Of a stretch of 49,414 nucleotides of DNA, positions 34,354 to 43,659 are shown piece after piece; the stretch's first letter is position 1, and the number at the start of each line of letters is the position of its first letter. Position numbers and translations under genes: made by a program. A model generated the notes under the pieces. It saw only the letters and a program-made list of their open reading frames with translations. It had not been told where the DNA came from and did no database searches. The stretch comes from Methylococcaceae bacterium. GTDB taxonomy: Bacteria; Pseudomonadota; Gammaproteobacteria; Methylococcales; Methylomonadaceae. The stretch lies in the NCBI GenBank assembly GCA_030627205.1, contig DAOUSN010000016.1, positions 1-49,414 of the forward strand, read 5' to 3'.

Positions 34354-35679
34354 ATGAGTGGAAAAATATATCTAGTAGGTTTTGGCCCTGGAGCTGAAGA
34401 ACACATGAGTTATCGTGCAAAAGCTGCCATTGCTGAAGCCGATATTGTTATTGGCTATACGACCTATATTAAATTAGTCAAGGATTTATTAGAGGGTAAA
34501 GAGGTCATTAAAAAAGGGATGACTGAAGAAATTGACCGCTGTATCGAAGCTTATGAGCAAGCTAAATTAGGTAAAAAAGTTGCCCTGATTTCATCAGGAG
34601 ATATTGGTGTTTATGGTATGGCAGGTCCTACTTATGAAGTGTTATTGAAATCTGGTTGGACACCTGATAGTGATATTAATGTAGAAATCATCCCCGGAAG
34701 CACCGCATTATCAGCGTGTGCGTCATTAGTAGGCGCGCCTTTAACTCATGATTTTTGTTCTATTTCACTGTCGGATTTATTAACCCCTTGGCCTGTCATT
34801 TCACGAAGAATAGAAGCGGCAGGTCATGCTGATTTTGTGATTGCTCTTTATAACCCCAAAAGTGGTCGTCGTACTCAACAAATTGTTGAAGCCCAGAGAA
34901 TTCTATTAAAACATCGCTCTCCAGAAACTCCTGTTGCTATTGTAAAATCAGCTTATCGTCGTCGTCAAGCGATTCAATTGGTACGTTTAGATGAAATGTC
35001 AGCGTGTGAAATAGGGATGTTAACTACGGTTTTAATTGGAAATTCATCAACTTATATGGAACAAGGGTTAATGATTACCCCTAGAGGTTATGCGAATAAA
35101 TACGAAACATTAACGGGGAAAACAAAAGATGGTGAGCAGGCAGGACGTTCCTTATCAATGGGGCTGGATGGCTGGGGTAACTGTTTAAATCAGTATTTAC
35201 AAAAAAATACTGGAATTACTTTAGAAAAAGCCGCTGAGTATTTTGGAGTTTCATTAGGCGATGTTTTAGCCGCAGTTGCTAACCTAAATGATGCAGGTGA
35301 GCATAAAGCTGTTAAAGTTACAGTTAGTAAATTAAAAGAGGTTCTCAATGCAACTCAATCTTGGGGAAAATTACGTGGTATTGTAAGAACTGAAGCAGGA
35401 ACAGTCACTGAATTATTTTTATATGGTCATGAGTTTAAACAACATGGAGACTGGTTAACGATTGAAAACAGCCATTTTCATTTACATACTAAATGGGGAA
35501 ATGTTGAAACCGCTTATTTTTCTAGCCGCGAACACCGCAGTTATAGTTTAAATTTTATTGATAAATTTGGACATTTGGTATTCAGGCTATCATTAATGAA
35601 ACAAGAAGGGCAATTTAACCAGGAATTCTTAACCAATTATTATCGTGATTGGGATAATTTAGGCTTATTAAAAAGGTAA
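34354..35679 (+). CDS. cobJ: Precorrin-3B C17-methyltransferase fused to a HutX/ChuX-like domain
   Basis: A 441-residue fusion. Residues 1-245 are a SAM-dependent CobJ/CbiH methyltransferase (VGFGPGAEEHMSYRAKAAI, SSGDIGVYGMAGPTYE, IPGSTALSACASLVGAPLTHDF, ALYNPKSGRR), which methylates C17 and contracts the corrin ring. The tail, about 270-435, reads like the haem-binding HutX/ChuX family: GITLEKAAEYFGVSLGDVLAAV, SWGKLRGIVRTEAGTVTE, and FIDKFGHLVFRLSLMK. Such a tail is not part of standard CobJ. It may bind a tetrapyrrole intermediate; this is inference. The gene starts six bases after cobE. Confidence 0.88.
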   Translation: MSGKIYLVGFGPGAEEHMSYRAKAAIAEADIVIGYTTYIKLVKDLLEGKEVIKKGMTEEIDRCIEAYEQAKLGKKVALISSGDIGVYGMAGPTYEVLLKSGWTPDSDINVEIIPGSTALSACASLVGAPLTHDFCSISLSDLLTPWPVISRRIEAAGHADFVIALYNPKSGRRTQQIVEAQRILLKHRSPETPVAIVKSAYRRRQAIQLVRLDEMSACEIGMLTTVLIGNSSTYMEQGLMITPRGYANKYETLTGKTKDGEQAGRSLSMGLDGWGNCLNQYLQKNTGITLEKAAEYFGVSLGDVLAAVANLNDAGEHKAVKVTVSKLKEVLNATQSWGKLRGIVRTEAGTVTELFLYGHEFKQHGDWLTIENSHFHLHTKWGNVETAYFSSREHRSYSLNFIDKFGHLVFRLSLMKQEGQFNQEFLTNYYRDWDNLGLLKR

Positions 35680-35683
35680 ATAA

Positions 35684-36013
35684 ATGACTAAAATAATTAA
35701 ACCTAAGATGATGGATTATCACCGTCAAATATTGGTATGTATTGGTGACCGATGTACAGAAAATGGTTCAGGACAAGCTCTTTATGATCAATTAAAGGAT
35801 AAATTTAAAGCCGCAGGACTGCATGAAGGTGCATTAAGAGTGAAGAAAACTCGAGCGACTTGTTTTGGAACTTGTAAATCAGGCCCTTTATTATGTATTC
35901 AACCTGATGGTATTTGGTATTATGATGTCACTAGTAAAAAATTAGATCGTATTATTAATGAACACTTAATTAATAATAAGCCTGTATTGGAATGGGTTTA
36001 TTACCAAAAATAG
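35684..36013 (+). CDS. Thioredoxin-like [2Fe-2S] ferredoxin of the cobalamin operon (CbiW-like)
   Basis: A 109-residue protein with cysteines at 19, 24, 60, 64 and 71 in the order CIGDRC ... CFGTCKSGPLLC, the pattern of thioredoxin-like [2Fe-2S] ferredoxins. It starts four bases after cobJ. Similar ferredoxins (CbiW in Bacillus megaterium) accompany cobalamin genes and may supply electrons for ring contraction or cobalt reduction. The iron-sulfur cluster call is strong; the partner is inferred. Confidence 0.85.
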   Translation: MTKIIKPKMMDYHRQILVCIGDRCTENGSGQALYDQLKDKFKAAGLHEGALRVKKTRATCFGTCKSGPLLCIQPDGIWYYDVTSKKLDRIINEHLINNKPVLEWVYYQK

Positions 36014-36033
36014 CATCTATATTTTGCTGTACT

Positions 36034-36049
36034 TAGTCATCGCTGACTA
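36034..36049 (+). terminator. Small hairpin after the ferredoxin gene
   Basis: TAGTCA (36034-36039) and TGACTA (36044-36049) form a perfect six-pair stem with the tetraloop TCGC, followed by TTATTTG. It is a weak terminator at best but lies between the cobalamin and moaDE units. Confidence 0.35.
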
Positions 36050-36083
36050 TTATTTGAACTTTTAACCTTTAAATGTCAATTTT

Positions 36084-36317
36084 ATGTTAATTAATATTCG
36101 TTATTTTGCTAGTTTAAAAGAAGTGTTGGCTAAATCAGAAGATTCATTGGAAACAAACAAACACTTAACTGCTAAAGATGTTTGGTCTGAGCTTAATCCT
36201 AATCAAATCATGCCAGATAATACTTTAGTAGCAATTAATAAAACCTATGCTACTTGGAATGAAGAGTTAAAATCTGGAGATGAAGTGGCTTTTTTTCCAC
36301 CTGTCACTGGAGGTTAA
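36084..36317 (+). CDS. moaD: Molybdopterin synthase small subunit MoaD
   Basis: A 77-residue ubiquitin-like sulfur carrier ending in the obligatory Gly-Gly (FFPPVTGG). The terminal glycine is adenylated and thiocarboxylated, then donates sulfur to precursor Z through MoaE. LINIRYFASLKEVLAK is the usual MoaD start. moaE begins one base after the stop, with the GGAGGT of the last codons doubling as its ribosome site, so they are translated together. It feeds molybdenum or tungsten cofactor enzymes elsewhere in the genome, such as formate dehydrogenase. Confidence 0.94.
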   Translation: MLINIRYFASLKEVLAKSEDSLETNKHLTAKDVWSELNPNQIMPDNTLVAINKTYATWNEELKSGDEVAFFPPVTGG

Positions 36318-36318
36318 T

Positions 36319-36774
36319 ATGAAAATAAAAATTGTTGAGCAAAGTTTTATGCCATTACAAGAGGTAGATATTTATCAGCAAACGGCAACAACTTTTGCTG
36401 GTAAATTTGGAGCAACTAATATTTTTATTGGTACTATGCGTGATTTTAACGATGGAAATAGTGTTAAAGGTTTGACCTTAGAATATTATCCAGGAATGAC
36501 AGAAAATTACTTAGAAAAAATTGCTAATACTGCTATGGAGCAGTGGAAAATTTTAGATATTTTATTAATACACCGAGTAGGGAAATTATCGCCTAATGAA
36601 GCTATTGTATTAATTGCGGTTTGGGCTAGTCACCGTGGCGACGCATTTGATGCTTGCCGTTATCTTATGGAAGATTTAAAATCTAAAGCCCCATTTTGGA
36701 AAAAAGAACAGTTAGCAACAGGAAGTCGATGGGTGAAAACTAACACTAGCGGTTATGAGAGTGGCAAAAAATAA
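36319..36774 (+). CDS. moaE: Molybdopterin synthase large subunit MoaE
   Basis: I use the ATG at 36319 (151 residues), placed after GGAGGT; a start at 36280 would overlap moaD and is unlikely. MoaE binds precursor Z and two thiocarboxylated MoaD to make molybdopterin. Family motifs are GATNIFIGTMRDFNDGNSVKGLTLEYYPGM, HRVGKLSPNEAIVLIAVWASHRGDAFDACRYLMEDLK and the catalytic lysine region APFWKKEQLATGSRWVK. The gene is complete. Confidence 0.95.
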   Translation: MKIKIVEQSFMPLQEVDIYQQTATTFAGKFGATNIFIGTMRDFNDGNSVKGLTLEYYPGMTENYLEKIANTAMEQWKILDILLIHRVGKLSPNEAIVLIAVWASHRGDAFDACRYLMEDLKSKAPFWKKEQLATGSRWVKTNTSGYESGKK

Positions 36775-36803
36775 AACAAATAAAACAAATTTACTAAATA
36801 TAA

Positions 36804-36837
36804 ACAAAAATACCGTACTATGATTAACACAGTACGG
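36804..36837 (-). terminator. Intrinsic terminator of cspA
   Basis: Read on the minus strand, CCGTACT (36837-36831) pairs with AGTACGG (36819-36813) over seven bases with an 11-base loop, followed by TATTTTTG. It starts 32 bases after the cspA stop and probably ends moaE transcripts from the other side only weakly. Confidence 0.7.
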
Positions 36838-36868
36838 CATTCTTAACGATAGCTAAATTTTAATAAAT

Positions 36869-37081
36869 TTAGTCAGGAATTACATCTTCAGCTTGTAAAC
36901 CTTTTTGACCTTGGGTTACTTCCATTGTTACACTTTGACCTTCAGTTAAAGTCTTGCGACCTTTATTACCATTGATTGCACTGTAGTGTACGAAAACATC
37001 TTTATTGTCTTCTTGAGCAATAAAACCAAAACCTTTTTCATCATTAAACCATTTAACCGTGCCGTTTACTCGATCTGCCAT
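36869..37081 (-). CDS. Cold-shock family protein (CspA-like)
   Basis: A 70-residue single CSD protein that binds single-stranded nucleic acid and melts RNA structure. RNP1 reads KGFGFI and RNP2 VFVHYS, within [31 protein letters not shown]. It stands alone with a leader containing a small hairpin (GTTAGT/ACTAAC at 37101-37117) between the likely promoter area and the ribosome site, and a clear terminator. Whether it is cold-induced or housekeeping (CspC/E-like) cannot be told from sequence. Confidence 0.94.
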   Translation of the reverse strand: MADRVNGTVKWFNDEKGFGFIAQEDNKDVFVHYSAINGNKGRKTLTEGQSVTMEVTQGQKGLQAEDVIPD

Positions 37082-37412
37082 CTTTGTTCTCTTGTTTGTT
37101 GTTAGTGTATTACTAACGTTATAAATATATTTGTCTTAATAAAGCAGGTGCTGCTGGATAATGAGTTTACTCGTTTGTTTCCTATCACCACTATGAAAAT
37201 TATAACTAATTTCCCAATGGATATAACATCTAACCGTGCTGTATTGATGCCCATTCTACACTTTAAAGATGTCAGAACAAATAAAGAGATAATTTTAGCA
37301 GTTAAATTTGAAATAAATTATAATAATATTTTAAAAGAAGTATATATGATTCAATTTGTTATAGAAATTAAATCCATTTTAAAAAATATTATTTTTTAAA
37401 GTTTTAATTGAT
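37082..37412. other. Non-coding gap between cspA and parA
   Basis: This 331-base stretch contains the cspA leader, with a perfect six-pair hairpin at 37101-37117, and beyond it very AT-rich DNA. A frame of 83 codons from a GTG at 37148 runs through it on the plus strand, but it has no ribosome site, no recognisable domain and biased A/T composition, so I do not call it a gene. Confidence 0.6.
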
Positions 37413-38186
37413 TTAAGCGGTAATTTCTGCATACAAGGCTTTAAACTCCTCAGATAATTTATGATTAGGGGCATAATGAATTAACGGTTGAGCATAAGTG
37501 TGTGATTCTCTAACTTTAACTGAAGGTGATATTTTACTTTTTAGTACAGGATGTCCTGCTGCTATTAATTCAGCAACTAATTGTGCGGGTAAATTGGCTT
37601 GTTTTTGAAACTGGTTAACGATAATACCCTCTATTTCTAATTTTTCATTATGATCGGCTTTAACTTCAGCTAAAGATTGCATCAGTGAATAGAGCGCGTC
37701 TTTAGCAAACGCATCACAATCAAAGGGAATCAAACATTTATCAGCAGCAATTAATGCTGATTGACTATAAAAATTTAGCACAGGAGGGGTATCAATGTAA
37801 ATATCATCAATATTTTCTAATTTATCTAAGGCTTCTTTGAGTTTGAAAATCTTATAACGTGATTCTAAACGTCCTTGCAATGGCTCTAAATCAGGATGAG
37901 CAGGAATAATAAATAAGTTAGGAAAAGGCGTTTCTTGGATTAAACTTGCAATATCTGCACCCTGTCCACCAAATAAACCTAAACTCAAAGAATCTTTAAA
38001 AAAATGAACAATTGACTTGTTAGCATCAGTTTCTTTAGCTCCTAATAGATATTGGCTAGCATTACTTTGCATATCAAGATCTATAACCAAGGTACGCTTC
38101 CCCTCAATGGCACTAATTGCCGCTAGATTACAAGTGATAGTTGATTTACCCACTCCCCCTTTTTGATTAAAAATAACCCTTCGCAT
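37413..38186 (-). CDS. Orphan ParA/MinD-family ATPase
   Basis: A 257-residue Walker ATPase with the deviant P-loop KGGVGKST at 9-16, VIDLDMQSNAS (A' region) and DDIYIDTPP (Walker B). No ParB or centromere-like repeats lie beside it, so it may position cargo such as a chemotaxis array, a carboxysome-like body or an intracytoplasmic structure rather than segregate DNA. The downstream side holds an AT-rich gap, the upstream side the YbeL-like gene 61 bases away on the same strand. Cargo unknown. Confidence 0.85.
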   Translation of the reverse strand: MRRVIFNQKGGVGKSTITCNLAAISAIEGKRTLVIDLDMQSNASQYLLGAKETDANKSIVHFFKDSLSLGLFGGQGADIASLIQETPFPNLFIIPAHPDLEPLQGRLESRYKIFKLKEALDKLENIDDIYIDTPPVLNFYSQSALIAADKCLIPFDCDAFAKDALYSLMQSLAEVKADHNEKLEIEGIIVNQFQKQANLPAQLVAELIAAGHPVLKSKISPSVKVRESHTYAQPLIHYAPNHKLSEEFKALYAEITA

Positions 38187-38247
38187 ATATGATTCCTTAT
38201 TAAATCAATTAGATAGTCTTGGTATTATAAGCTCTTATAGTGCAATA

Positions 38248-38748
38248 TCAACTACGGACAAAAACTTTTGCCTCACAATTAGGGCATAAGGGAATTTCAC
38301 TAGTGGATTTAAAGGCAATTTCTTTACCACATTCTTCACAGCTAAAAGTACCTGGCCCTGTAATTTCACCGCTATAATAAGGATGATATTTTGCTGCTTG
38401 TTGACGTAATTTTACAAGCTCTATACGGGTTTTATCCGCTAATCCCATAAACAAATCTAAGGCAAAATTTTCAATCAAATCAATATCAAATTTTAACCAA
38501 GCCGATAAATTTTCTTCTTTTTCCTCAGCATGAACAGCGGCATGGGCTATATCACGACTTAAATAATCACCAATATGACTTATTTCTTCTTGAGTTAAGC
38601 CCCCAATCTTGCTCACTTTTTCTTTAGCAATCTCCAAAGCATCTGCGGTGGAATGCAAGGTATCCTCCATGATCTCATAAAAATGCGTTATCAGGTGGTC
38701 GTAAGCTTCAATTAATTTAGTATTTCTACTCGTTTTTTCGGTATCCAT
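38248..38748 (-). CDS. YbeL-like zinc-ribbon protein (DUF1451)
   Basis: The start MDTEKTSRNTKLIEAYDHL at 38748 is preferred over a start ten codons earlier; the product has 166 residues. A helical N-terminal two thirds precedes a C-terminal zinc ribbon, CEECGKEIAFKSTSEIPLCPNCEAKVF, with two CxxC pairs; YHSGE-like YYSGEITGPGTFSCEECG is the family hallmark. E. coli ybeL is also a divergent neighbour of leuS, so the synteny supports the call. Function unknown. Confidence 0.82.
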   Translation of the reverse strand: MDTEKTSRNTKLIEAYDHLITHFYEIMEDTLHSTADALEIAKEKVSKIGGLTQEEISHIGDYLSRDIAHAAVHAEEKEENLSAWLKFDIDLIENFALDLFMGLADKTRIELVKLRQQAAKYHPYYSGEITGPGTFSCEECGKEIAFKSTSEIPLCPNCEAKVFVRS

Positions 38749-38817
38749 TGAAAATCTCGCTTTAGATTTAAGTAACACTGCGGTATTCTAACTCTTTTGA
38801 GTAATAAAAGACGAGAC

Positions 38818-41397
38818 ATGGAAGAAAATTATCAACCCGCGATCATAGAAAATCAAGCACAAACTGCGTGGGAACAAAGTGGGGTCTTCAGTGCGACTGA
38901 AGCGAGTCACAAAGAAAAATACTATTGTTTATCCATGTTTCCTTACCCTAGCGGCAAGTTACACATGGGGCATGTGCGTAATTACACCATTGGTGATGTC
39001 ATTAGTCGTTATCAACGAATGCTGGGTAAAAATGTCATGCAGCCGATGGGGTGGGATGCGTTTGGATTACCTGCGGAAAATGCGGCGATGAAACATGGCG
39101 TTCATCCAGCCGAATGGACGTACCAAAATATTGATTATATGCGCGATCAATTAAAAGAATTAGGCTTTGCTTATGATTGGTCGCGTGAATTTGCTACCTG
39201 TGATCCGAGTTATTATCGTTGGGAGCAATGGTTCTTTTTGCGCTTATTAAAAAAAGGCTTGGTTTATAAAAAAACTGCCCCCGTTAATTGGTGTCCGCAT
39301 GATGCCACGGTGTTAGCGAATGAGCAGGTTATTGATGGTTGTTGTTGGCGATGTGATACGGCGGTTGAACGTAAAGAAATTTCGCAATGGTTTTTAAAAA
39401 TTACCGCTTATGGCGACGAATTATTAGCAGATTTAGAAAAGCTTGACCAGTGGCCTGAGCAAGTTAAAACCATGCAGACGAATTGGATTGGTCGCTCAGA
39501 AGGGTTAGAAATAGATTTTGCGGTAGAAGATAGGGCGGATTTGCGCGTTTATACCACTCGTGCTGATACCTTAATGGGCGTGACTTATTTAGCGGTTGCC
39601 GCAGAACATCCTTTAGCACAAAAAGCCGTTGAATCTAAGCCTGAATTAATCGACTTCATTAATGACTGTAAAGTGATGGAATCTTCGGAAGCGGCGATGG
39701 AGACCATGGAAAAACGCGGTGTTAATTCAGGTATTTTAGCGACGCATCCGATAACAGGCGAAAAAATTCCTGTTTGGATAGCAAATTTTGTGTTAATGGG
39801 TTATGGCACCGGCGCGGTGATGGCTGTTCCAGCGCATGACCAGCGGGATTATGAATTTGCAAAAAAATATGGCATCCCGATTAAACAAGTCATTTATACG
39901 GCAACCAATGAAGATGACCGTACAAGTGAGCAAGCCTTTACCGTTAAAGGGGTATTAAACAATTCAGCCGAATTTAACGGTTTGAATTTTAAAGACGCGT
40001 TTAAAGCGATTGCGGATAAATTAGAAGCTGAGAATAAAGGCAAACGTAAAACTAATTTTCGTTTGCGTGATTGGGGGGTTTCTCGACAACGTTATTGGGG
40101 CGCACCCATTCCTATTATTTATTGTAATGATTGTGGCACAGTCGCTGTTCCTGATAAGGATTTACCCGTTGAATTACCCAAAGATATAGTTTTAGACGGA
40201 ACGTCTTCTTTAGCCACGCATCCTACTTTTTCAGATGTAGAGTGTCCAACCTGTGGTAAAGCGGCGAAACGTGAAACCGATACCTTTGATACTTTCATGG
40301 AATCTTCCTGGTATTTTGCCCGTTTTGCGAGTCCTAAAGCCGATAGCATGTTAGATGAAAGTGCAAAATATTGGCTACCTGTAGATCAGTATATTGGGGG
40401 GATTGAACATGCGATTTTACATTTACTCTATGCGCGGTTTTATACTAAATTATTGCGTGATGAAGGGCTAATTGTTGCGGATGAGCCATTTAAACGCCTG
40501 TTAACGCAAGGCATGGTGATTGCTGAAACCTATTATCAATTAGAGAACAATGGACAAAAACATTATTTTAATCCAAGTGAAGTGGAGATTGAACGTAATG
40601 ATAAAGGTAAAGTCATTGCCGCTAAATCGTTAGCCGATGGTTCAGACGTTATTATTGGCGCGATTGAAAAAATGTCAAAATCGAAAAATAACGGTATTGA
40701 TCCTCAGGCGTTAATTAAAAAATATGGCGCAGATACCGTGCGTCTTTATACGATGTTTACTTCACCGCCAGAGCAATCTTTAGAATGGAATGATGCGGGG
40801 GTTGACGGGGCGTATCGTTTTTTAAAACGGTTGTGGCGACAAGCTTATTTGCATGTCAATGCAAGAATAAGTGATGCTGTTGTAGATAAAAACAGTTTAA
40901 ATGCTAATGAGAAAAACTTGCGTCGTCAATTACATCAAACTTTAGAGAAAGTTACGGATGATTTAGGTCGTCGTCACACCTTTAATACAGCGATTGCCGC
41001 TAATATGGAATTGCTAAACAGCTTAATTAAATTTAAAGGTAATAGTGCGAATGCTCATGCTATTCGTCAAGAAGTTTTAGAAGCGATTAGTTTAATGTTA
41101 TCGCCGATTGTGCCGCATATTTGCCGCCAATTGTGGTTAGATTTAGGGCATAAAGGCGATATTGTAAGTGCGTCTTTTCCTAACATTGACAAAACTGCAA
41201 TGATTCAGGATTCTATGACCATTATTATACAAGTAAATGGTAAATTGAGAAGTAAACTTGAAGTGGATGTTGAGGCGACTAAAGATCAAATTGAAGTATT
41301 GGCATTAGCTGATGAACAGGCTCAAAAATTTATTAAGGGAAAAAGCATTAGAAAAGTAATTGTTGTTCCTAAAAAATTAGTCAATATTGTAATCTAA
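38818..41397 (+). CDS. leuS: Leucyl-tRNA synthetase
   Basis: A full-length class I synthetase of 859 residues when started at the ATG 38818 (MEENYQP, matching other LeuS starts); a TTG seven codons upstream is unlikely. The HIGH motif reads HMGH near residue 49 ([12 protein letters not shown]), the KMSKS motif lies near 618 ([10 protein letters not shown]), and the editing domain carries [16 protein letters not shown] and [19 protein letters not shown]. It attaches leucine to tRNA-Leu and edits mischarged products. Its codon usage is somewhat GC-richer than nearby glycan genes, as expected for a highly expressed gene. Confidence 0.98.
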   Translation: MEENYQPAIIENQAQTAWEQSGVFSATEASHKEKYYCLSMFPYPSGKLHMGHVRNYTIGDVISRYQRMLGKNVMQPMGWDAFGLPAENAAMKHGVHPAEWTYQNIDYMRDQLKELGFAYDWSREFATCDPSYYRWEQWFFLRLLKKGLVYKKTAPVNWCPHDATVLANEQVIDGCCWRCDTAVERKEISQWFLKITAYGDELLADLEKLDQWPEQVKTMQTNWIGRSEGLEIDFAVEDRADLRVYTTRADTLMGVTYLAVAAEHPLAQKAVESKPELIDFINDCKVMESSEAAMETMEKRGVNSGILATHPITGEKIPVWIANFVLMGYGTGAVMAVPAHDQRDYEFAKKYGIPIKQVIYTATNEDDRTSEQAFTVKGVLNNSAEFNGLNFKDAFKAIADKLEAENKGKRKTNFRLRDWGVSRQRYWGAPIPIIYCNDCGTVAVPDKDLPVELPKDIVLDGTSSLATHPTFSDVECPTCGKAAKRETDTFDTFMESSWYFARFASPKADSMLDESAKYWLPVDQYIGGIEHAILHLLYARFYTKLLRDEGLIVADEPFKRLLTQGMVIAETYYQLENNGQKHYFNPSEVEIERNDKGKVIAAKSLADGSDVIIGAIEKMSKSKNNGIDPQALIKKYGADTVRLYTMFTSPPEQSLEWNDAGVDGAYRFLKRLWRQAYLHVNARISDAVVDKNSLNANEKNLRRQLHQTLEKVTDDLGRRHTFNTAIAANMELLNSLIKFKGNSANAHAIRQEVLEAISLMLSPIVPHICRQLWLDLGHKGDIVSASFPNIDKTAMIQDSMTIIIQVNGKLRSKLEVDVEATKDQIEVLALADEQAQKFIKGKSIRKVIVVPKKLVNIVI

Positions 41398-41439
41398 ACC
41401 ATAAAAAATTAATTTAGTTTTAAAAATAGAGAACTCTTT

Positions 41440-42438
41440 ATGATTGTATCCAGAACGCCACATAGAATTTCATTTTTCGGTGGTGGCACAGATTACCCAG
41501 ATTATTATCTCCAGCATGGAGGCAAGACCTTAGGGGTTACCATTGATAAATATTCTTATCTTAATGTTAGAAGATTACCGCCTTTTTTTAAACATAAACA
41601 CCGAATAGTTTATTCAAAACAAGAAAATGTATCATCTATTGACGATATAATTCATCCTGCTGTACGTGAAACCTTAAAATATTTAGAAATTGATTATGGG
41701 GTTTCTATTCACCATGATGGAGATATTCCTGCACGTAGTGGCATGGGATCAAGTTCTGCTTTTACAGTAGGTCTATTAAATAGTCTTAAAGCCTTAGAGG
41801 GTAAAAGAGTTTCTAAAAAAGAATTAATGCAAATGTCAATTGAAATTGAACAAAATTGGATTAAGGAAAATGTTGGCTCACAGGATCAAACTTTTGCCGC
41901 TTATGGGGGCTTAAATACCATTGATTTTTTGCAAAATGGAGAAATTATTGTTGAGCCTTTATTAATGAAGCATGATAGATTGCTAGAATTTCAAGGTAAT
42001 ATTTTATTATTTTTCACTGGGCTATCAAGAGCTGCATCAGATATTTTAGATGAGCAAATGACAAGAACAACGTTAAATATTCCTAATCTTAACCGAATGA
42101 AAGCGATGGTTGATGAGGCACAAGAGATATTATTATCAAATGCAAATTTGAACCAATTTGGTAAATTATTAAATTCAACATGGGAATTAAAGAAATCCTT
42201 GTCAAGCAAAGTCACTAACTCTACTATTGATATGATGTACGACAAAGCCATTCAAGCAGGGGCTTTAGGAGGTAAATTATTAGGCGCTGGCAGCGGCGGC
42301 TTTATGATTTTTTATGTTGAAAACAATCATCAACAACAGGTCAAAACTGCATTAAGTGATTATTTACATATCCCTTTTTGTTTTGATTTTGATGGATCAA
42401 AAATTGTTGTCTACGAACCTAATTATCAGGATAAATAA
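41440..42438 (+). CDS. hddA: D-glycero-D-manno-heptose-7-phosphate kinase-like GHMP kinase
   Basis: A 332-residue GHMP kinase. Residues 4-18 (SRTPHRISFFGGGTDYP) and the ATP loop PARSGMGSSSAF at 97-108 are typical of HddA, and LLGAGSGGFMIFYV near the end is the third GHMP motif. HddA phosphorylates heptose-7-phosphate at C1 on the way to GDP-heptose for surface glycans. The ColD-like gene follows after four bases, so both probably modify an O-antigen or capsule sugar. Related sugar kinases cannot be fully excluded. Confidence 0.85.
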   Translation: MIVSRTPHRISFFGGGTDYPDYYLQHGGKTLGVTIDKYSYLNVRRLPPFFKHKHRIVYSKQENVSSIDDIIHPAVRETLKYLEIDYGVSIHHDGDIPARSGMGSSSAFTVGLLNSLKALEGKRVSKKELMQMSIEIEQNWIKENVGSQDQTFAAYGGLNTIDFLQNGEIIVEPLLMKHDRLLEFQGNILLFFTGLSRAASDILDEQMTRTTLNIPNLNRMKAMVDEAQEILLSNANLNQFGKLLNSTWELKKSLSSKVTNSTIDMMYDKAIQAGALGGKLLGAGSGGFMIFYVENNHQQQVKTALSDYLHIPFCFDFDGSKIVVYEPNYQDK

Positions 42439-42442
42439 AACT

Positions 42443-43603
42443 ATGAGTTATGAATTAGCCCATTCAACGTTTGGCGAAGAAGAAAAACAAGCCATGCACG
42501 ATGTTATTGACAGTGACATGTTTAGTATGGGAAAAAATGTTAAAGAATTTGAACGGCAGTTTGCAGATTTTTTTGGTAAAGATTATGCAGTGATGGTAAA
42601 TTCAGGCTCATCGGCTAATTTAATTGCTGTTGCCGCTTTATTTTATCGCCAACAAAATTCATTAAAGGCTGGTGATGAAGTTATTGTTCCTTGTATCTCA
42701 TGGGCAACGACATTTTATCCATTACATCAATATGGTTTAAAATTGAAATTTGTTGATATTGAATTAGCGACTTTAAACTATGATATTGACGAGTTAAAAC
42801 AAGCAATTACTCCTAACACTAAAATGATTGTGACTGTTTCTGTTTTAGGAAATCCCTGTCATTTTGAGGCTATTGACGCTTTGTGTCAGCAACATAATAT
42901 TATTTTATTTGATGATAATTGTGAATCAATGGGAGCTAAATATAATGGGCGTTATACTGGAACTTATGGACTAGTTAACACCTTTTCCACATTTTTTTCA
43001 CACCATATTTCAACTATGGAGGGTGGTTTAGTAGTAACCGATGATTATGAAATTTATTGTTTGGCAAAATCATTAAGAAATCACGGTTGGACTCGTGACC
43101 AAGATGAAGATAGCCCAATTTATGAGAAAAAGGACGATGATTTTTTTGAAGCTTATCGGTTTATTTTACCTGGATATAATGTGCGTCCTGGTGAGCTTCA
43201 AGGAGCATTAGGGCTGACTCAAATCAAAAAACTGCCATATTTTATCAAACAACGACGTAAGAATGCCGCCTATTTTGTAGAAAAATTTAAAGATGATACT
43301 CGCTTTATTATCCAACAAGAAGTTGGTGAAAGTTCGTGGTTTAGTTTTACGATGATTATTGCTAAAAATGCAAAAATTAGCCGTCAACAAGTATTTTCCG
43401 CGTTAGATCAACATGAGATTAAATACCGTATTATTACAGGCGGTAACTTTTTAGAGCATGATGTTATCAAATATATTGACCATGAGGTTACTAAATCCGA
43501 TAACGCCAGTTATGCTCACAATAATGGTTTTTTTATTGGTAACGCCCCTGTTGATTTAAGCGATAGTATTGATTTATTACATCAAGCTCTCACTGCGTTA
43601 TAA
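42443..43603 (+). CDS. ColD-like PLP-dependent sugar 3-dehydratase
   Basis: A 386-residue DegT/DnrJ-family protein from the ATG at 42443, four bases after hddA. The usual PLP-binding Lys is replaced by His188 in FSTFFSHHISTMEGG, exactly as in E. coli ColD (GDP-4-keto-6-deoxy-mannose 3-dehydratase), and NCESMGA, SWATTFYPLHQYGLK and PGYNVRP are close to ColD. This predicts removal of a 3-hydroxyl to make a 3-deoxy sugar, not a transamination. With hddA the substrate might be a GDP-heptose derivative instead of a hexose; that part is inference. Confidence 0.85.
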   Translation: MSYELAHSTFGEEEKQAMHDVIDSDMFSMGKNVKEFERQFADFFGKDYAVMVNSGSSANLIAVAALFYRQQNSLKAGDEVIVPCISWATTFYPLHQYGLKLKFVDIELATLNYDIDELKQAITPNTKMIVTVSVLGNPCHFEAIDALCQQHNIILFDDNCESMGAKYNGRYTGTYGLVNTFSTFFSHHISTMEGGLVVTDDYEIYCLAKSLRNHGWTRDQDEDSPIYEKKDDDFFEAYRFILPGYNVRPGELQGALGLTQIKKLPYFIKQRRKNAAYFVEKFKDDTRFIIQQEVGESSWFSFTMIIAKNAKISRQQVFSALDQHEIKYRIITGGNFLEHDVIKYIDHEVTKSDNASYAHNNGFFIGNAPVDLSDSIDLLHQALTAL

Positions 43604-43650
43604 AAAAATAGGAGAACAGGAATATTTTTACCCGCTCTCCTAGCTTTTTT
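43602..43650. terminator. Bidirectional terminator between the ColD-like gene and fhcA
   Basis: TAGGAGA (43609-43615) pairs with TCTCCTA (43636-43642), and three further pairs close the loop from GG (43619-43620) with CC (43631-43632). TTTTTT follows on the plus strand (43645-43650), and AAAAAAA precedes (43602-43608), giving seven T on the minus strand. It ends both converging operons. Confidence 0.85.
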
Positions 43651-43659
43651 GCCTAATAT

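Noticed and set aside
37148-37399. Open frame of 83 codons on the plus strand between cspA and parA
   Set aside because: It starts with GTG without a ribosome site, has no recognisable domain and lies in the AT-rich upstream region of cspA, so it is probably chance.
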